Shown here: piece after piece, positions 16,530 through 25,131 of the stretch
Numbering within the stretch: position 1 is the stretch's first letter
Layout of the letters: every line of letters starts with the position of its first letter
Source of the DNA: CAIVND01 sp035532075
Lineage (GTDB): Bacteria; Actinomycetota; Acidimicrobiia; Acidimicrobiales; Bog-793
Length of the DNA: 44,375 nucleotides
Assembly: GCA_035532075.1 (NCBI GenBank)
Contig: DATKRV010000039.1
Location: forward strand, 1-44,375
Direction: 5' to 3'
The notes under the pieces: model-generated
The model's input: only the letters and a program-made list of their open reading frames with translations
What the model was told of the DNA's origin: nothing
The model's database searches: none
Position numbers and translations under genes: made by a program

Positions 16530-17037
16530 TCGCGCCAGCGAGCGCCCGGTCTGTGTTGAAGACATTTTGAGCACTTCGCGCGGCTGGAGTTGAACGCTAG
16601 ATTGCGCAGCGCGCGCGATTCTTGGTGTATTACGTTCTGGGTGCTGAGACGAGTCGGGAATTCTCGCCTCGATCGTTGGTTCCGCCGAGCGGATGGGCTT
16701 TGAGCGAGATTCTGTGCTTTGGAGGTCATTTGGACTTCGGTTGGGAGCAAGATCTACGCGCTGGAATCATTTTCCTTGGGTCTCGTGACCAGTGCGTCGG
16801 CGAAAGATTGCACCTGACTTGGTTGCATTGGGGGCGCGAGGTCGGGTGACCAACTGCTATTTGCAAGTGCTGTGTCAGGCGGACCGGGTACTTTGAGCAA
16901 CTCGATGTTGAGGGGATCCGAGAGTCATCTTGGACATCGGTCGGTCTCGCCCCCTCATTCCCAATGCATCTGGCCCAATGCATCTGGCCCAATGCATCTG
17001 AAATGTCACTGCGGAAAAGAGCTCGCGGTTATTTTTG
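16530..17037. other. Intergenic stretch between LigC-like gene and convergent sigma gene, no gene recognised
   Basis: About 500 bases between convergent genes. Short frames on both strands lack protein-like composition and ribosome sites. It contains the tandem repeat at 16961-17000 and the beginning of the sigma-gene hairpin; nothing else was found. Confidence 0.5.
16961..17000 (+). repeat. Tandem repeat, nearly three copies of a 14-bp unit
   Basis: CCAATGCATCTGGC occurs twice exactly and a third time for 12 of 14 bases (CCAATGCATCTG). Each copy contains the palindrome ATGCAT. It lies between the convergent LigC-like and sigma genes. The perfect copies suggest recent slippage or selection for a repeated protein-binding site. 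Confidence 0.85.
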
Positions 17038-17044
17038 CTAACCG
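17026..17044 (-). terminator. Hairpin at the end of the sigma gene
   Basis: CGGTTA-N7-TAACCG is a perfect six-base inverted repeat that overlaps the sigma-gene stop. On the minus strand a short CTCTTTTCC stretch follows. A weak intrinsic terminator is plausible; the overlap with the stop codon is unusual. Confidence 0.4.
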
Positions 17045-17934
17045 ATTGATGCCGAGAACGGGGAATCATTATCTCCGCGCATCAGGTAGCGGAGCGCCTT
17101 GATTGCGGCAACCTCAATCTGAGCGACCCGTGAATTGCTCACGCTGAGGAGTGCGCCAATTTGTTCAAGCGTAAGGCCCCCGAAAAAATGCAGTGTCACC
17201 ACTGTCCTCTGGCGCTCGGGGAGTTTTGTAATTGCCGTTCGCAACGTTGAAATGCGTTCATGCGCCAAGAATCTTGACCCCGGTTGCGCGGCTACGTCTG
17301 AGACAAGCTGATCAATCGAACGATAGGCGGCGGACCAATCATCTTCGTCTTCGGACCGGAGAAAGAGGGTGAGCTGGGCAGACCGGACCTGCTGTTCAAG
17401 CTCGCGCTCCGCGTTCGGGTCGACACCCATCGAACTCATGACCTCTGTGCGATCTGGCATGCGGCCCAGCTCGCTGATGAGATCGTCTACTGCCGCCCGA
17501 TAGGTAATCACGCGACGACGGATCGTTCGGGGAAGCCAATCTAGTCGGCGCAACTCATCGTAGATTGCTCCCCGAATCCGCTGTTGAGCGTAAGCGGGAA
17601 AGAGCGAGATCTGAGAGTCCTCGTCAAACTGGCCTATTGCCTCGATAAGTCCGAGAAGTCCAGAACTCTTGAGATCACCCAGACTCCAGTTCGCGCGAAC
17701 ATCAGCGGGTAGACGGGTGGCGACGGTGTGAACGATTCCCTCGTAGGCGAGGACGAGCGCATTGCGCTCTTCGTGATCGCGACGAGCCCAAAAGTTCTGC
17801 CATAGGTGACCTAATGATGCGGCGTCGGGAACAGCCCCGTCATCTTTGGGTTCGCACTCAACCGTGTGAGGAGTTGCGTTGTGACGAATGAGCACCACCG
17901 GTGGCTCACCATCTGTCTCAGACATGGCGAACAT
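17038..17934 (-). CDS. RNA polymerase sigma factor of the WhiG/FliA (group 3) type
   Basis: Encodes 298 residues from the ATG at 17934 (MFAMSETD); a second ATG at 17925 is equally possible, and the frame is open up to 18057. Region 2 reads SLGDLKSSGLLGLIEAIGQFDE...RIRGAIYDELRRLDWLPRTIRRR, the hallmark of WhiG/FliA sigma factors. Region 3 and region 4 (LPERQRTVVTLHFFGGLTLEQIGALLSVSNSRVAQIE) follow. An ~80-residue N-terminal part has no recognised domain. No flagellar or sporulation genes are near, so it is an accessory sigma placed between catabolic genes and a LacI regulator. It may direct transcription of the island; this is inference. Confidence 0.9.
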   Translation of the reverse strand: MFAMSETDGEPPVVLIRHNATPHTVECEPKDDGAVPDAASLGHLWQNFWARRDHEERNALVLAYEGIVHTVATRLPADVRANWSLGDLKSSGLLGLIEAIGQFDEDSQISLFPAYAQQRIRGAIYDELRRLDWLPRTIRRRVITYRAAVDDLISELGRMPDRTEVMSSMGVDPNAERELEQQVRSAQLTLFLRSEDEDDWSAAYRSIDQLVSDVAAQPGSRFLAHERISTLRTAITKLPERQRTVVTLHFFGGLTLEQIGALLSVSNSRVAQIEVAAIKALRYLMRGDNDSPFSASIG

Positions 17935-18117
17935 CTTATTGCAGGTGACGTTTTGATCGCAATGGACGCGGTTGAGGGCGCGCTTCACACGGGCGCAAAG
18001 AAAGTGCTGGCCAACACTATTGACCGAGAGTCGAGAACAATCGCTCGGTGACTTCATGATCCAGCGACACGCGCACGAGAGGAGATTTACCGAGGCTCTC
18101 GTCGGGCAAAAGATCTA

Positions 18118-19176
18118 TCAGCTCAGCGAACGAACGCGCGCATCTTTGGGTTCTGCGACGGAGTTTCGAACCATGAGTTTTCCTGCAAAACGCACGCTGC
18201 TTGGTGCAAGATCTGTCGACGCCGGTAGATCCAGCCGGTTCAAGAGCAATTGCGCCGCCATAAGTCCCATCTCCTTCAAGGGATTCTGGTACCGAGTGAG
18301 TGGGGGGTCGCAGATATCGAGCCATTCTGCGCTCGAAAACGCGACGATCGACATCTCTACGGGGATATCGATCCCGAGGTGGCGACACCCCTCCACAACG
18401 CCAAGCGCCACGTGCGTGCTCGTGCAGAGCACCGCGGTTGGTCGAATGGCTGCATCGATGCTGTGGATCTGTTCCAGCGCGCTCTGTCCCCAGTCGCGCG
18501 CCCGGGTGAATTCGAGCTCTGGACGAAAAAACATTGGACATTCATCGATCGACAGTTCCGAGTCCGATATCGCCCTCGTAAAACCATCAGCTCTTGAGAT
18601 GCTTGAGCTGTGGCTCTTGTCATCTGCGACGAGCGCGATGCGTTGGTGACCAAAATCTACGAGATGGCGGACGAGTTCATAGCTCCCGAGCTCATCGTCG
18701 GCGACAACGGCTTCCACATTGGCGTCCTGTGATTTTCGATAGAACTCAACAACCGGAATGCGCAGCTCTTCCCCGAGCAGCGTCGCTGCCCCGCCCCGCC
18801 CGGAGGGAACATGCACAACTGCGTCGACCGGGTGGTTGATCAGACTCCGCAGAAGCACCGTCTCAGCCTCGGGATCTTCACCGTGACAACTCAGCAGCAG
18901 TTGATAGTCTGCCTGCGCTAGAACCTTTTGCATGAGCGACATGCTCAGCGTGTAGTTGAATTTCTCGAGTGTCGGGATCAACAGACCAATGGTCCGAGTT
19001 GCGCCCTTGGCTGCGGACTTTCTCGCCGCACGCTTGGTCTGATAGCCAAGGCGCCTCGCAGCCGCCTGAATTGACCCGCTGGTCGCATCGTCGACTCGCG
19101 CTCCGCCATTGAGCGCCCGTGAAACGGTCGCGATCGAGCAGCCGACCTCATCGGCGATCTCTCGCATCGTGCTCAT
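18118..19176 (-). CDS. LacI-family transcriptional regulator
   Basis: Encodes 352 residues. The N-terminal HTH MREIADEVGCSIATVSRALNG is a textbook LacI-family DNA-binding domain, followed by the hinge and a periplasmic-binding-type effector domain (TIGLLIPTLEKFNYTLS...). The C-terminal part has the usual family pattern (LTRYQNPLKEMGLMAAQLLLNRL). It is transcribed away from the TTT transporter genes and towards the sigma factor gene, from which it is separated by ~180 bases. Control of the transporter and possibly of the catabolic genes by an acid effector is likely from context; the effector is unknown. Confidence 0.92.
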   Translation of the reverse strand: MSTMREIADEVGCSIATVSRALNGGARVDDATSGSIQAAARRLGYQTKRAARKSAAKGATRTIGLLIPTLEKFNYTLSMSLMQKVLAQADYQLLLSCHGEDPEAETVLLRSLINHPVDAVVHVPSGRGGAATLLGEELRIPVVEFYRKSQDANVEAVVADDELGSYELVRHLVDFGHQRIALVADDKSHSSSISRADGFTRAISDSELSIDECPMFFRPELEFTRARDWGQSALEQIHSIDAAIRPTAVLCTSTHVALGVVEGCRHLGIDIPVEMSIVAFSSAEWLDICDPPLTRYQNPLKEMGLMAAQLLLNRLDLPASTDLAPSSVRFAGKLMVRNSVAEPKDARVRSLS

Positions 19177-19950
19177 GCAACAAATTTTAACATTTGCAGA
19201 GAAGGGTAATCAGAAATTTATTTCAGAGTTCCGTCGGAGTCCGTGTATGACGTACCCGAGTTTTTTGCGAGCGGGTTGTCGAACTTCCAGGTCGTGGCCG
19301 AGACCCACGGCACTCTTGCGCGTCGCTCTTGCGAAAGATGGTGGTGAACGGTCCCTGTCTACCACCTGAGATCTCAAAGTTTGACGTTCGCAGAGTTGAT
19401 GAGCGGATCTCTCGGCTGGCGACCTCTTTTGAGGAAAGTCCAGTCTATGTGCTGTTTTGTTGGTGATGATGGCGTGATCGTGCGTTTTGTTGATGCAACT
19501 TTTCGCGTAGATGACCCCTCCATTTACGTTCTGGCTCTCTCTTTGGCACACCGGCCCGCGACCTTCTCAACAATATGAGTCGACGGATGGGGGTAGATAC
19601 GTCCCGGCAGCATCGCGACGCATTGAGCACCCGCCTTCGAGACTCCCCACGCCTTACGGGCGAGATGATCTGTCGCATCACCATCTAAAAATTACGATTC
19701 GCAATATCCTTGACATGTAAGAAATTGTGCAAGTACGCTCCGTTTTGCAGACGATGCTTGATTGGAATAACCAAAGCGCAGATGATCGAGTTGGGCGGTT
19801 ACGCCTCGGCGCGGGATCTCTTTGGTGTGTCGGTTCAGGCGTTGTCCGGACTCTTGTTCGGGCAATCGCACGTGGTTTGAGTACCGGGGATGAAGAGGGG
19901 CACAGGACAAGGATTTGTGCCTGTGAAAACGTCGGATGAGGGGGAGTTCA
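19177..19950. promoter_or_regulatory. Long control region between lacI-type regulator and TTT transporter
   Basis: About 775 bases between divergent starts. A perfect -35 hexamer TTGACA at 19710-19715 followed after 18 bases by TACGCT (19734-19739) is the best promoter for tctC and would give a ~200-base leader. TTGTGCAA (19725-19732), within the spacer, is a half-palindrome that could be part of a LacI-type operator. A 32-codon frame at 19782-19880 inside the leader has no ribosome site. The possible relic at 19210-19578 occupies the left half. Confidence 0.45.
19210..19578 (+). pseudogene. Possible decayed open frame interrupted by one TGA
   Basis: One plus-strand frame stays open from 19210 to 19578 except for a single TGA around 19345. 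The translation on both sides looks protein-like (YDVPEFFASGLSNFQVVAETHG before, GDDGVIVRFVDATFRVDDP after). There is no start codon with a ribosome site and I recognise no family. It could be the relic of a gene lost between the regulator and the transporter, or chance; confidence is low. Confidence 0.25.
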
Positions 19951-21027
19951 TTGAAATCAAGACTGAGCATGAGACTTGCAGGTGTCGCGGTCGTCGTATT
20001 GACCGGGGTCGGCACGGTTGCAATGCAGGCGGCGAACGCGTCGTCGAAAAAACCAAAAAATCCGTTTGTCGGTACGACGATTGACCTCGTCTCATCCGGC
20101 GGAGCCGGATCGAACCACGACCTGTTTGCACGTGCGGTGGCTCCGGGGATTGCCAGCTTCCTTCACGCAAAGGTCGATGTTGTCGACATGCCTGGTGGTG
20201 GACAGCTGCTCGCCTGGAACTACGTCAACCATGCCGTTCCAACGGGACTGGTTATTGGCACGATAGACGTTGAGGGCGCGCTTGCAAACCTCTGGGAGAA
20301 GGTCCCGAACAACAGCGTGAACCCGGCGACGGTGACGTGGCTGGGAGGGTACCCCGGAGAGGGAAGTGCTGAGGTGCTCTACGCCTCGAAAAGCGCGCCA
20401 CAGCCGGTAGAGAGTGCGCTGACGAGCATCTACACATTGATCAAGGACCACACGGTACCGATCAAAGAGCTTGGATCCGTTGGTGACGTACCAGGTCCTC
20501 TGTTCTTCACGCTCTATCACATCCCGTCAACGGATTTGACCTCATATGGAAACGCCACCGATCAGCTTGCTGGAATTCAGCGCGGTGACGGTCCGACGAC
20601 CGTGAAGTCCTGGGGTGGAGGATTCGCGACGTGGGCGACATCTGGTGGCGGAAAGGTGATCTTCTCCTTCTCGATGGATCACAAGTGGAAGGCGAACCCG
20701 CGGATTCCGACGCTTTATACACTGCTCAAGAAGGACCCACCAAAGGTAGGTGCGCCCGCGTTGGTCGCGGATGCAACCGCGCTTGATGCCGGAACCGGCA
20801 TCTTTGGACCAGGAGGACTGACCAAGGCGGAGACATTCTGGCTCTCGGCTGCGATCCATGCCTCGGAAAATGGGGGCTTTTACAAGACTGCGATGACAAA
20901 CGCCCGGATCCAGCTCGGATATGAGTCTCCCGCGGCGGAAAAGGCAGCCGTCAAATACGGCATTCAGGCGAAGACGATCGCTTTGTTGCGCAAGTACCTC
21001 CCGCTCAGCACTGGAATCGCCTCGTAA
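19951..21027 (+). CDS. tctC: TTT transporter solute-binding protein TctC
   Basis: Encodes 358 residues from a TTG at 19951, chosen because GAGGGGGAG ends five bases before it; the ATG at 19936 overlaps that site. An export signal (LAGVAVVVLTGVGTVAMQAANA) lies near residues 10-30. The mature part starts FVGTTIDLVSSGGAGSNHDLFARAVAPGIASFL, matching the Bug/TctC fold, and PGGGQLLAWNYV is the typical ligand-loop region. TctC receptors bind carboxylates such as citrate, and in some bacteria terephthalate (TphC). With TctAB next and aromatic catabolic genes around, import of an aromatic polyacid is the likely job. The family is clear; the ligand is inferred. Confidence 0.88.
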   Translation: MKSRLSMRLAGVAVVVLTGVGTVAMQAANASSKKPKNPFVGTTIDLVSSGGAGSNHDLFARAVAPGIASFLHAKVDVVDMPGGGQLLAWNYVNHAVPTGLVIGTIDVEGALANLWEKVPNNSVNPATVTWLGGYPGEGSAEVLYASKSAPQPVESALTSIYTLIKDHTVPIKELGSVGDVPGPLFFTLYHIPSTDLTSYGNATDQLAGIQRGDGPTTVKSWGGGFATWATSGGGKVIFSFSMDHKWKANPRIPTLYTLLKKDPPKVGAPALVADATALDAGTGIFGPGGLTKAETFWLSAAIHASENGGFYKTAMTNARIQLGYESPAAEKAAVKYGIQAKTIALLRKYLPLSTGIAS

Positions 21028-21176
21028 CAAAGTTGGAAACCTCTCCGGGTCCCAGGCTCTCTATCGCCCGGGGCCAGGAGAGGTGCCCGTATCCGTGCTG
21101 GCCCATCTATGTCTCTGCCCGCACATACGCATCCTCCGCACGGAATATCTCTGGTTGAACAGGAAGGCTGGGGTCT

Positions 21177-23462
21177 ATGCATTACATCAACGCGTTTGGG
21201 GCCGGCTGGGCAGATTTTGGTTCGCTCGCCGCGATCGGTGTCGTGGTCTTTGGCACCATCCTCGGAGTCATCGTGGGTGCGATTCCTGGACTGGGAGGCA
21301 TTGTCCTGCTCGTCGTCTTGTTGCCATTTCTCTATAACGTCACGCCGGTCGTTGGCCTCGGCCTGTTGCTTGCCTCGCACTCGGCTATCTATTACGCGGG
21401 GTCGACAACAGCGATTCTGATCAATACCCCTGGCGCTCCAGAGTCCGCCGCGACGTGTCTCGATGGGTATCCGATGGCCCAGCGCGGCGAGGTAGGACGG
21501 GCGCTGGGAATATCTGCAGCGGCGACGACGTTTGGTGGCTGGTTTGGTGCCTTCGTCATGGTCGCGGCGATTCCGGTGATGTTGCGGATGGTGAATGTTT
21601 TCCACCCGCCGGAATACTTTCTCCTCGCGATCCTCGCGATTGTCGTGATTGGTCAGCTCCAAGCCGGCTCGGTAACCAAAGGTCTGCTCTCGGGAGGGCT
21701 GGGATATCTATTTGCCTTTGTCGGCGCCGCTGCGAGCACCGGTTCGCTTCGATTTACCTTTGGCAATCTGGGGCTTTATAACGGAATCAATATCGCGACC
21801 GCCGCAATTGGTCTTTTCGCAATCAGCCAGATGTACATCTTGTTTGCACAGAACGCGAAGGTGCACTCGGGAGGAAATGTTGTCTTGTCACGCGAGGTTC
21901 GCGCGCAGGTTCTCGTCGGTATCAAAGATGTCATCTCCCGACCGTGGTTGACGTTGCGATCATCGATCATCGGCGTTCTTGCCGGCGTCGTTCCTGGAAT
22001 TGGCTCGACCGCGGCGAACTTTCTCTCCTATGGGCAGGCGATGCAGACTTCGAAGCACCCAGAGCAATTTGGCACGGGAATTCCCGAAGGGATCATCGCG
22101 CCCGAGGCCTCTTCGATCTCCAAGGAGGCCGGTTCGCTCATCCCGACGGTTGCCCTTGGAATTCCAAACGGCCCCGCGATGGCGGTTGTACTCGCCGCGT
22201 TCTCGATTCTCGGCCTCCAGGCGGGTCCGCCGATGTTGCAGGACCACCTTTCGCTGGTGTTCTGGATGGTGATTGTGCTCGCGGTGTCAAGTCTTCTCGC
22301 AAGCGTGGTGGGCCTTGCGATGGCACCGATACTTGGAAAGGTCACCCGGATCCCTGGCCGGACTCTCGTCCCGTTTGTCGTCTGTCTCGCCTCTCTCGGG
22401 GCCTTTGAGTCGACCGGAATCTACCTCCAGGTCTATCTGATGATCCTCATGGGTGGGGTCGGAGTCGCAATGCGTCGCTTTGGGTACTCCCTACCGGCGG
22501 TCATCGTCGGTCTGGTCCTTGGAGGCATTGCAGAGAACAATCTCGTGCTCACCTCGTCGATCTATGGCTGGAATTTTCTCAAACGACCACTCAGTGACGT
22601 GCTGATTGCATTGATCATCGCCGTGATTGCTGCGGGCATCCGCCACCGCCGCCGTCAGCAGCTAGCCGAGGCAGTGAAGGAGACCACGGTCGAGGGCGCG
22701 GATCTACCGACCAAGGAGCAGCTGAAGGTACTTCGATCGCGGCCCACTCCTTCGCGATCGTGGGGTGAACTTACCTTTGACATCATCTGGGTCGTGGGCT
22801 CGGCGCTTTATGTCATCCAGGGTCGCAAATATCCCAGTCCGGCGAACCTTGGTCCCGAGATCATCGGCTCCGCAGTGTTTGTCATCGGTCTTGTCCAGCT
22901 GATCGCCGGGTTCAGCCCGCGGTTTCGGCGGTTCACGGTGGGAGTTCCTGAACGAGCAGTGATGACCGCGGCTGCGCACAGTGCGAAGGTCAGTGCCAAC
23001 CCGAGTCTGGTGCATGCAGTCGAGGAGCTTGAGCTCGAGGAGATCCGCCGGGTCGACGGCGATGTCGATGCCGCCGAAGGTACCTTTGGAGGCTCCGTCG
23101 CGGTCGACGTCAAGGCTCCGCCCGCTGCCTTTGGTGGAGGCGGCGGACTTGCACCTGGTGGTGGAGAGTACGGCGATGGGTCTCCGCCCGACGAGACCTG
23201 GCAAGAGGAAAGTCATATCCACGGAAGAAAACATGAGGCCATCTATCTTTGGATTGCCTTGCTCGGAGCATTCACGCTGACCGCATTCATTGGCATTTTG
23301 GGCTACGAGATCGTGGACCCGATCTTTGTCTTTGTCTATCTACTGGTGCTCCGCCGCTGGTCGCTGAGGAGCAGCGTCCTCGCAGGCTTGATCATGTTTG
23401 GGATCGCCTATGGAGGGGTGAGCGTGCTCCATCTCGGAAGGCCGCCTGGGTTCTCGCTATAG
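21177..23462 (+). CDS. tctA: TTT transporter, TctA-TctB fusion membrane protein
   Basis: Encodes 761 residues. Residues 1 to ~500 are a full TctA: ...GAIPGLGGIVLLVVLLPF, AIYYAGSTTAILINTPGAPESAAT and the second repeat GVVPGIGSTAANFLSYGQA, the duplicated Gly/Pro loops of the family. Residues ~535-590 (DIIWVVGSALYVIQG..., IIGSAVFVIGLVQLI) and ~685-761 form four to five further segments resembling the small subunit TctB. TctB is normally a separate gene of ~150 residues. Here its first and second halves are separated by a hydrophilic, Gly- and acid-rich loop of ~100 residues (PPAAFGGGGGLAPGGG). It follows tctC after 150 bases with an AGGAAGG site and completes the transporter. Confidence 0.87.
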   Translation: MHYINAFGAGWADFGSLAAIGVVVFGTILGVIVGAIPGLGGIVLLVVLLPFLYNVTPVVGLGLLLASHSAIYYAGSTTAILINTPGAPESAATCLDGYPMAQRGEVGRALGISAAATTFGGWFGAFVMVAAIPVMLRMVNVFHPPEYFLLAILAIVVIGQLQAGSVTKGLLSGGLGYLFAFVGAAASTGSLRFTFGNLGLYNGINIATAAIGLFAISQMYILFAQNAKVHSGGNVVLSREVRAQVLVGIKDVISRPWLTLRSSIIGVLAGVVPGIGSTAANFLSYGQAMQTSKHPEQFGTGIPEGIIAPEASSISKEAGSLIPTVALGIPNGPAMAVVLAAFSILGLQAGPPMLQDHLSLVFWMVIVLAVSSLLASVVGLAMAPILGKVTRIPGRTLVPFVVCLASLGAFESTGIYLQVYLMILMGGVGVAMRRFGYSLPAVIVGLVLGGIAENNLVLTSSIYGWNFLKRPLSDVLIALIIAVIAAGIRHRRRQQLAEAVKETTVEGADLPTKEQLKVLRSRPTPSRSWGELTFDIIWVVGSALYVIQGRKYPSPANLGPEIIGSAVFVIGLVQLIAGFSPRFRRFTVGVPERAVMTAAAHSAKVSANPSLVHAVEELELEEIRRVDGDVDAAEGTFGGSVAVDVKAPPAAFGGGGGLAPGGGEYGDGSPPDETWQEESHIHGRKHEAIYLWIALLGAFTLTAFIGILGYEIVDPIFVFVYLLVLRRWSLRSSVLAGLIMFGIAYGGVSVLHLGRPPGFSL

Positions 23463-23558
23463 AGGACAAGGCGACTCTGACGGCTCGGCGATTGCAAAGA
23501 GGTCTTTTCGAAAGGGCTGTCTCGGTCTCACGGGCAATATTCAAAGGAGGTCATTGAG

Positions 23559-24035
23559 ATGATCGACGAAGGGCTTGAAACCCAAGGCATCGTGGAAGAT
23601 CCCACTGCTCAGAGATTCACGTTGAAAGATGCACCGACTTTGTCTGCGGGCCGATTCGACAGTGTGCTCGCAAAGACGGAGGGATTCGCCGCGCGGGTCA
23701 AGGTTTACGCAGAGGGTGGCGAAAATGCGTCGCATACGCATCTTCGGGAAGACCACCTTTTTCTCATACTTGCCGGACAGGCAACCTTTCATCTGGGTCG
23801 CGACGGCGAGGAGGAGATTGTCGCGAATCCCTATGACGGGGTGTTTTTGCCAAGGGGAGCTTTCTATAGGTTCTTGAGTTCTGGTGACGAGAACCTCGTG
23901 ATGTTCCGCGTCGGTGGCTTCGACTCCGAGGATCGGATGCGCGTCGGGCCTGATGGGAGCCCGCTTCACGGACACAGCAAGAAGAACAATCACGTCGATG
24001 GCGTGGTCGTCGCTGGAAGACACTTCGAGAATTAG
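23559..24035 (+). CDS. Cupin-domain protein 3
   Basis: Encodes 158 residues with a near-perfect AAAGGAGG site. One small cupin barrel is seen: SHTHLREDHLFLILAGQATF gives His59, His61 and Glu64, but the second motif reads GVFLPRGAFYRFLSSG, with Tyr where the fourth ligand His is usual. It starts ~100 bases after the TctA-TctB fusion and is probably in the same transcript. It is smaller than, and not closely similar to, the cupin pair at 13.6-14.8 kb. The role is unknown; a ligand-binding or isomerase function in the same pathway is possible. Confidence 0.72.
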   Translation: MIDEGLETQGIVEDPTAQRFTLKDAPTLSAGRFDSVLAKTEGFAARVKVYAEGGENASHTHLREDHLFLILAGQATFHLGRDGEEEIVANPYDGVFLPRGAFYRFLSSGDENLVMFRVGGFDSEDRMRVGPDGSPLHGHSKKNNHVDGVVVAGRHFEN

Positions 24036-24145
24036 CAGTTCCGGTTCAGTATCTACTCCCAATCAGTTAGGAAAGCTCAGACTGTGATGATTTCGGCGAT
24101 CGGGTCGGCAACAGCCGCGTACCAGATATCGCTCGCGTGCGTGTG

Positions 24146-25111
24146 ATGAACTACCGCACCTTTGGTCGTACCGGGCTTATGGTAAGCAGTCTCGGCCTCG
24201 GTGGTGGTGGCGCGAGCAGACTCGGCCTCGCGACCGGGTCGAGTGTTGACGAGGTCCGCAGACTCATCCAGCGTTCATTCGAACTTGGGGTGAACTATTT
24301 CGATACCGCGGATAACTACGGGACAGAAGAGGTACTCGGCCAGGCGCTCGCGGAACACCGCAACGAGGTGGTGTTCTCGTCAAAGGTCTATCCGCGCCTT
24401 GAAGATGGATCACTCTTGGCGCGCGAAGAGCTGCGTCCGGCGCTCGAGGCATCGCTCAAAAGACTCAGTGTCGACGTGCTCGACGTGTATCACCTGCATG
24501 GCGTGAGCCGAAAAGACTACGAGTACTGCCAGACAGAGCTCGTGCCCGAGCTGGTGCAGCTGAAAGATTCGGGACTCGTGCGATTTCTCGGCATCTCCGA
24601 GCGCAACAGCTCGGATTCGACACACGCAATGCTCCAGCTGGCGCTCGGTGATGACATCTGGGATGTCGTCATGGTGGGGTTCAATCTGTTCAATCAGTCG
24701 GCGCGCGAACAGGTATTGCGTGATGCCATCCGCAACAACGTGGCGGTCGAGGTCATGGCCTCCGCTCGGAACCAGTTCAGTCGTCCTGAGCTCTTCGTCG
24801 AGGATCTGGTTCGCCTCGTGGAATCAGGAGCTGTAACCGTTGAAGGATTTGAACGCGACAATCCTTGGGGTTTTCTCGAATCACTCGGATCTGACGTCGC
24901 GCTGACCGACATCTCATACCGGTTTGCCGCGCATGAACCTGGCGTGCATGTCGTTTTAGTGGGAACGGGCAATATCGCGCATCTTGAGGAGAACATCAAA
25001 GCCTTCAATGCGGGCGAGCTCCCCAGTGAGGTGACGAGACGGCTGATCGCAATGTTTGGACATCTTGCCAATACCGTTGTTGTGCCAGGGCGCGTGCTGC
25101 GACCCGAATAA
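24146..25111 (+). CDS. Aldo/keto reductase
   Basis: Encodes 321 residues from the ATG at 24146 (MNYRTFGRTGLMVSSLGLG, a standard N terminus); an in-frame GTG at 24137 is also possible, and neither has a clear ribosome site. The catalytic tetrad of the superfamily is visible: Asp and Tyr in NYFDTADNYG, Lys in VFSSKVYP, His in DVYHLHGV. These enzymes reduce aldehydes or ketones with NAD(P)H. It closes the right end of the island, convergent with yeiH, and may act on an aldehyde intermediate. The substrate is unknown. Confidence 0.9.
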   Translation: MNYRTFGRTGLMVSSLGLGGGGASRLGLATGSSVDEVRRLIQRSFELGVNYFDTADNYGTEEVLGQALAEHRNEVVFSSKVYPRLEDGSLLAREELRPALEASLKRLSVDVLDVYHLHGVSRKDYEYCQTELVPELVQLKDSGLVRFLGISERNSSDSTHAMLQLALGDDIWDVVMVGFNLFNQSAREQVLRDAIRNNVAVEVMASARNQFSRPELFVEDLVRLVESGAVTVEGFERDNPWGFLESLGSDVALTDISYRFAAHEPGVHVVLVGTGNIAHLEENIKAFNAGELPSEVTRRLIAMFGHLANTVVVPGRVLRPE

Positions 25112-25131
25112 CGAATCAGGGCTCAAAGGTC

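Noticed and set aside
19782..19880. 32-codon open frame in the tctC leader, possible leader peptide
   Set aside because: No ribosome site and no attenuator-like hairpins found next to it.
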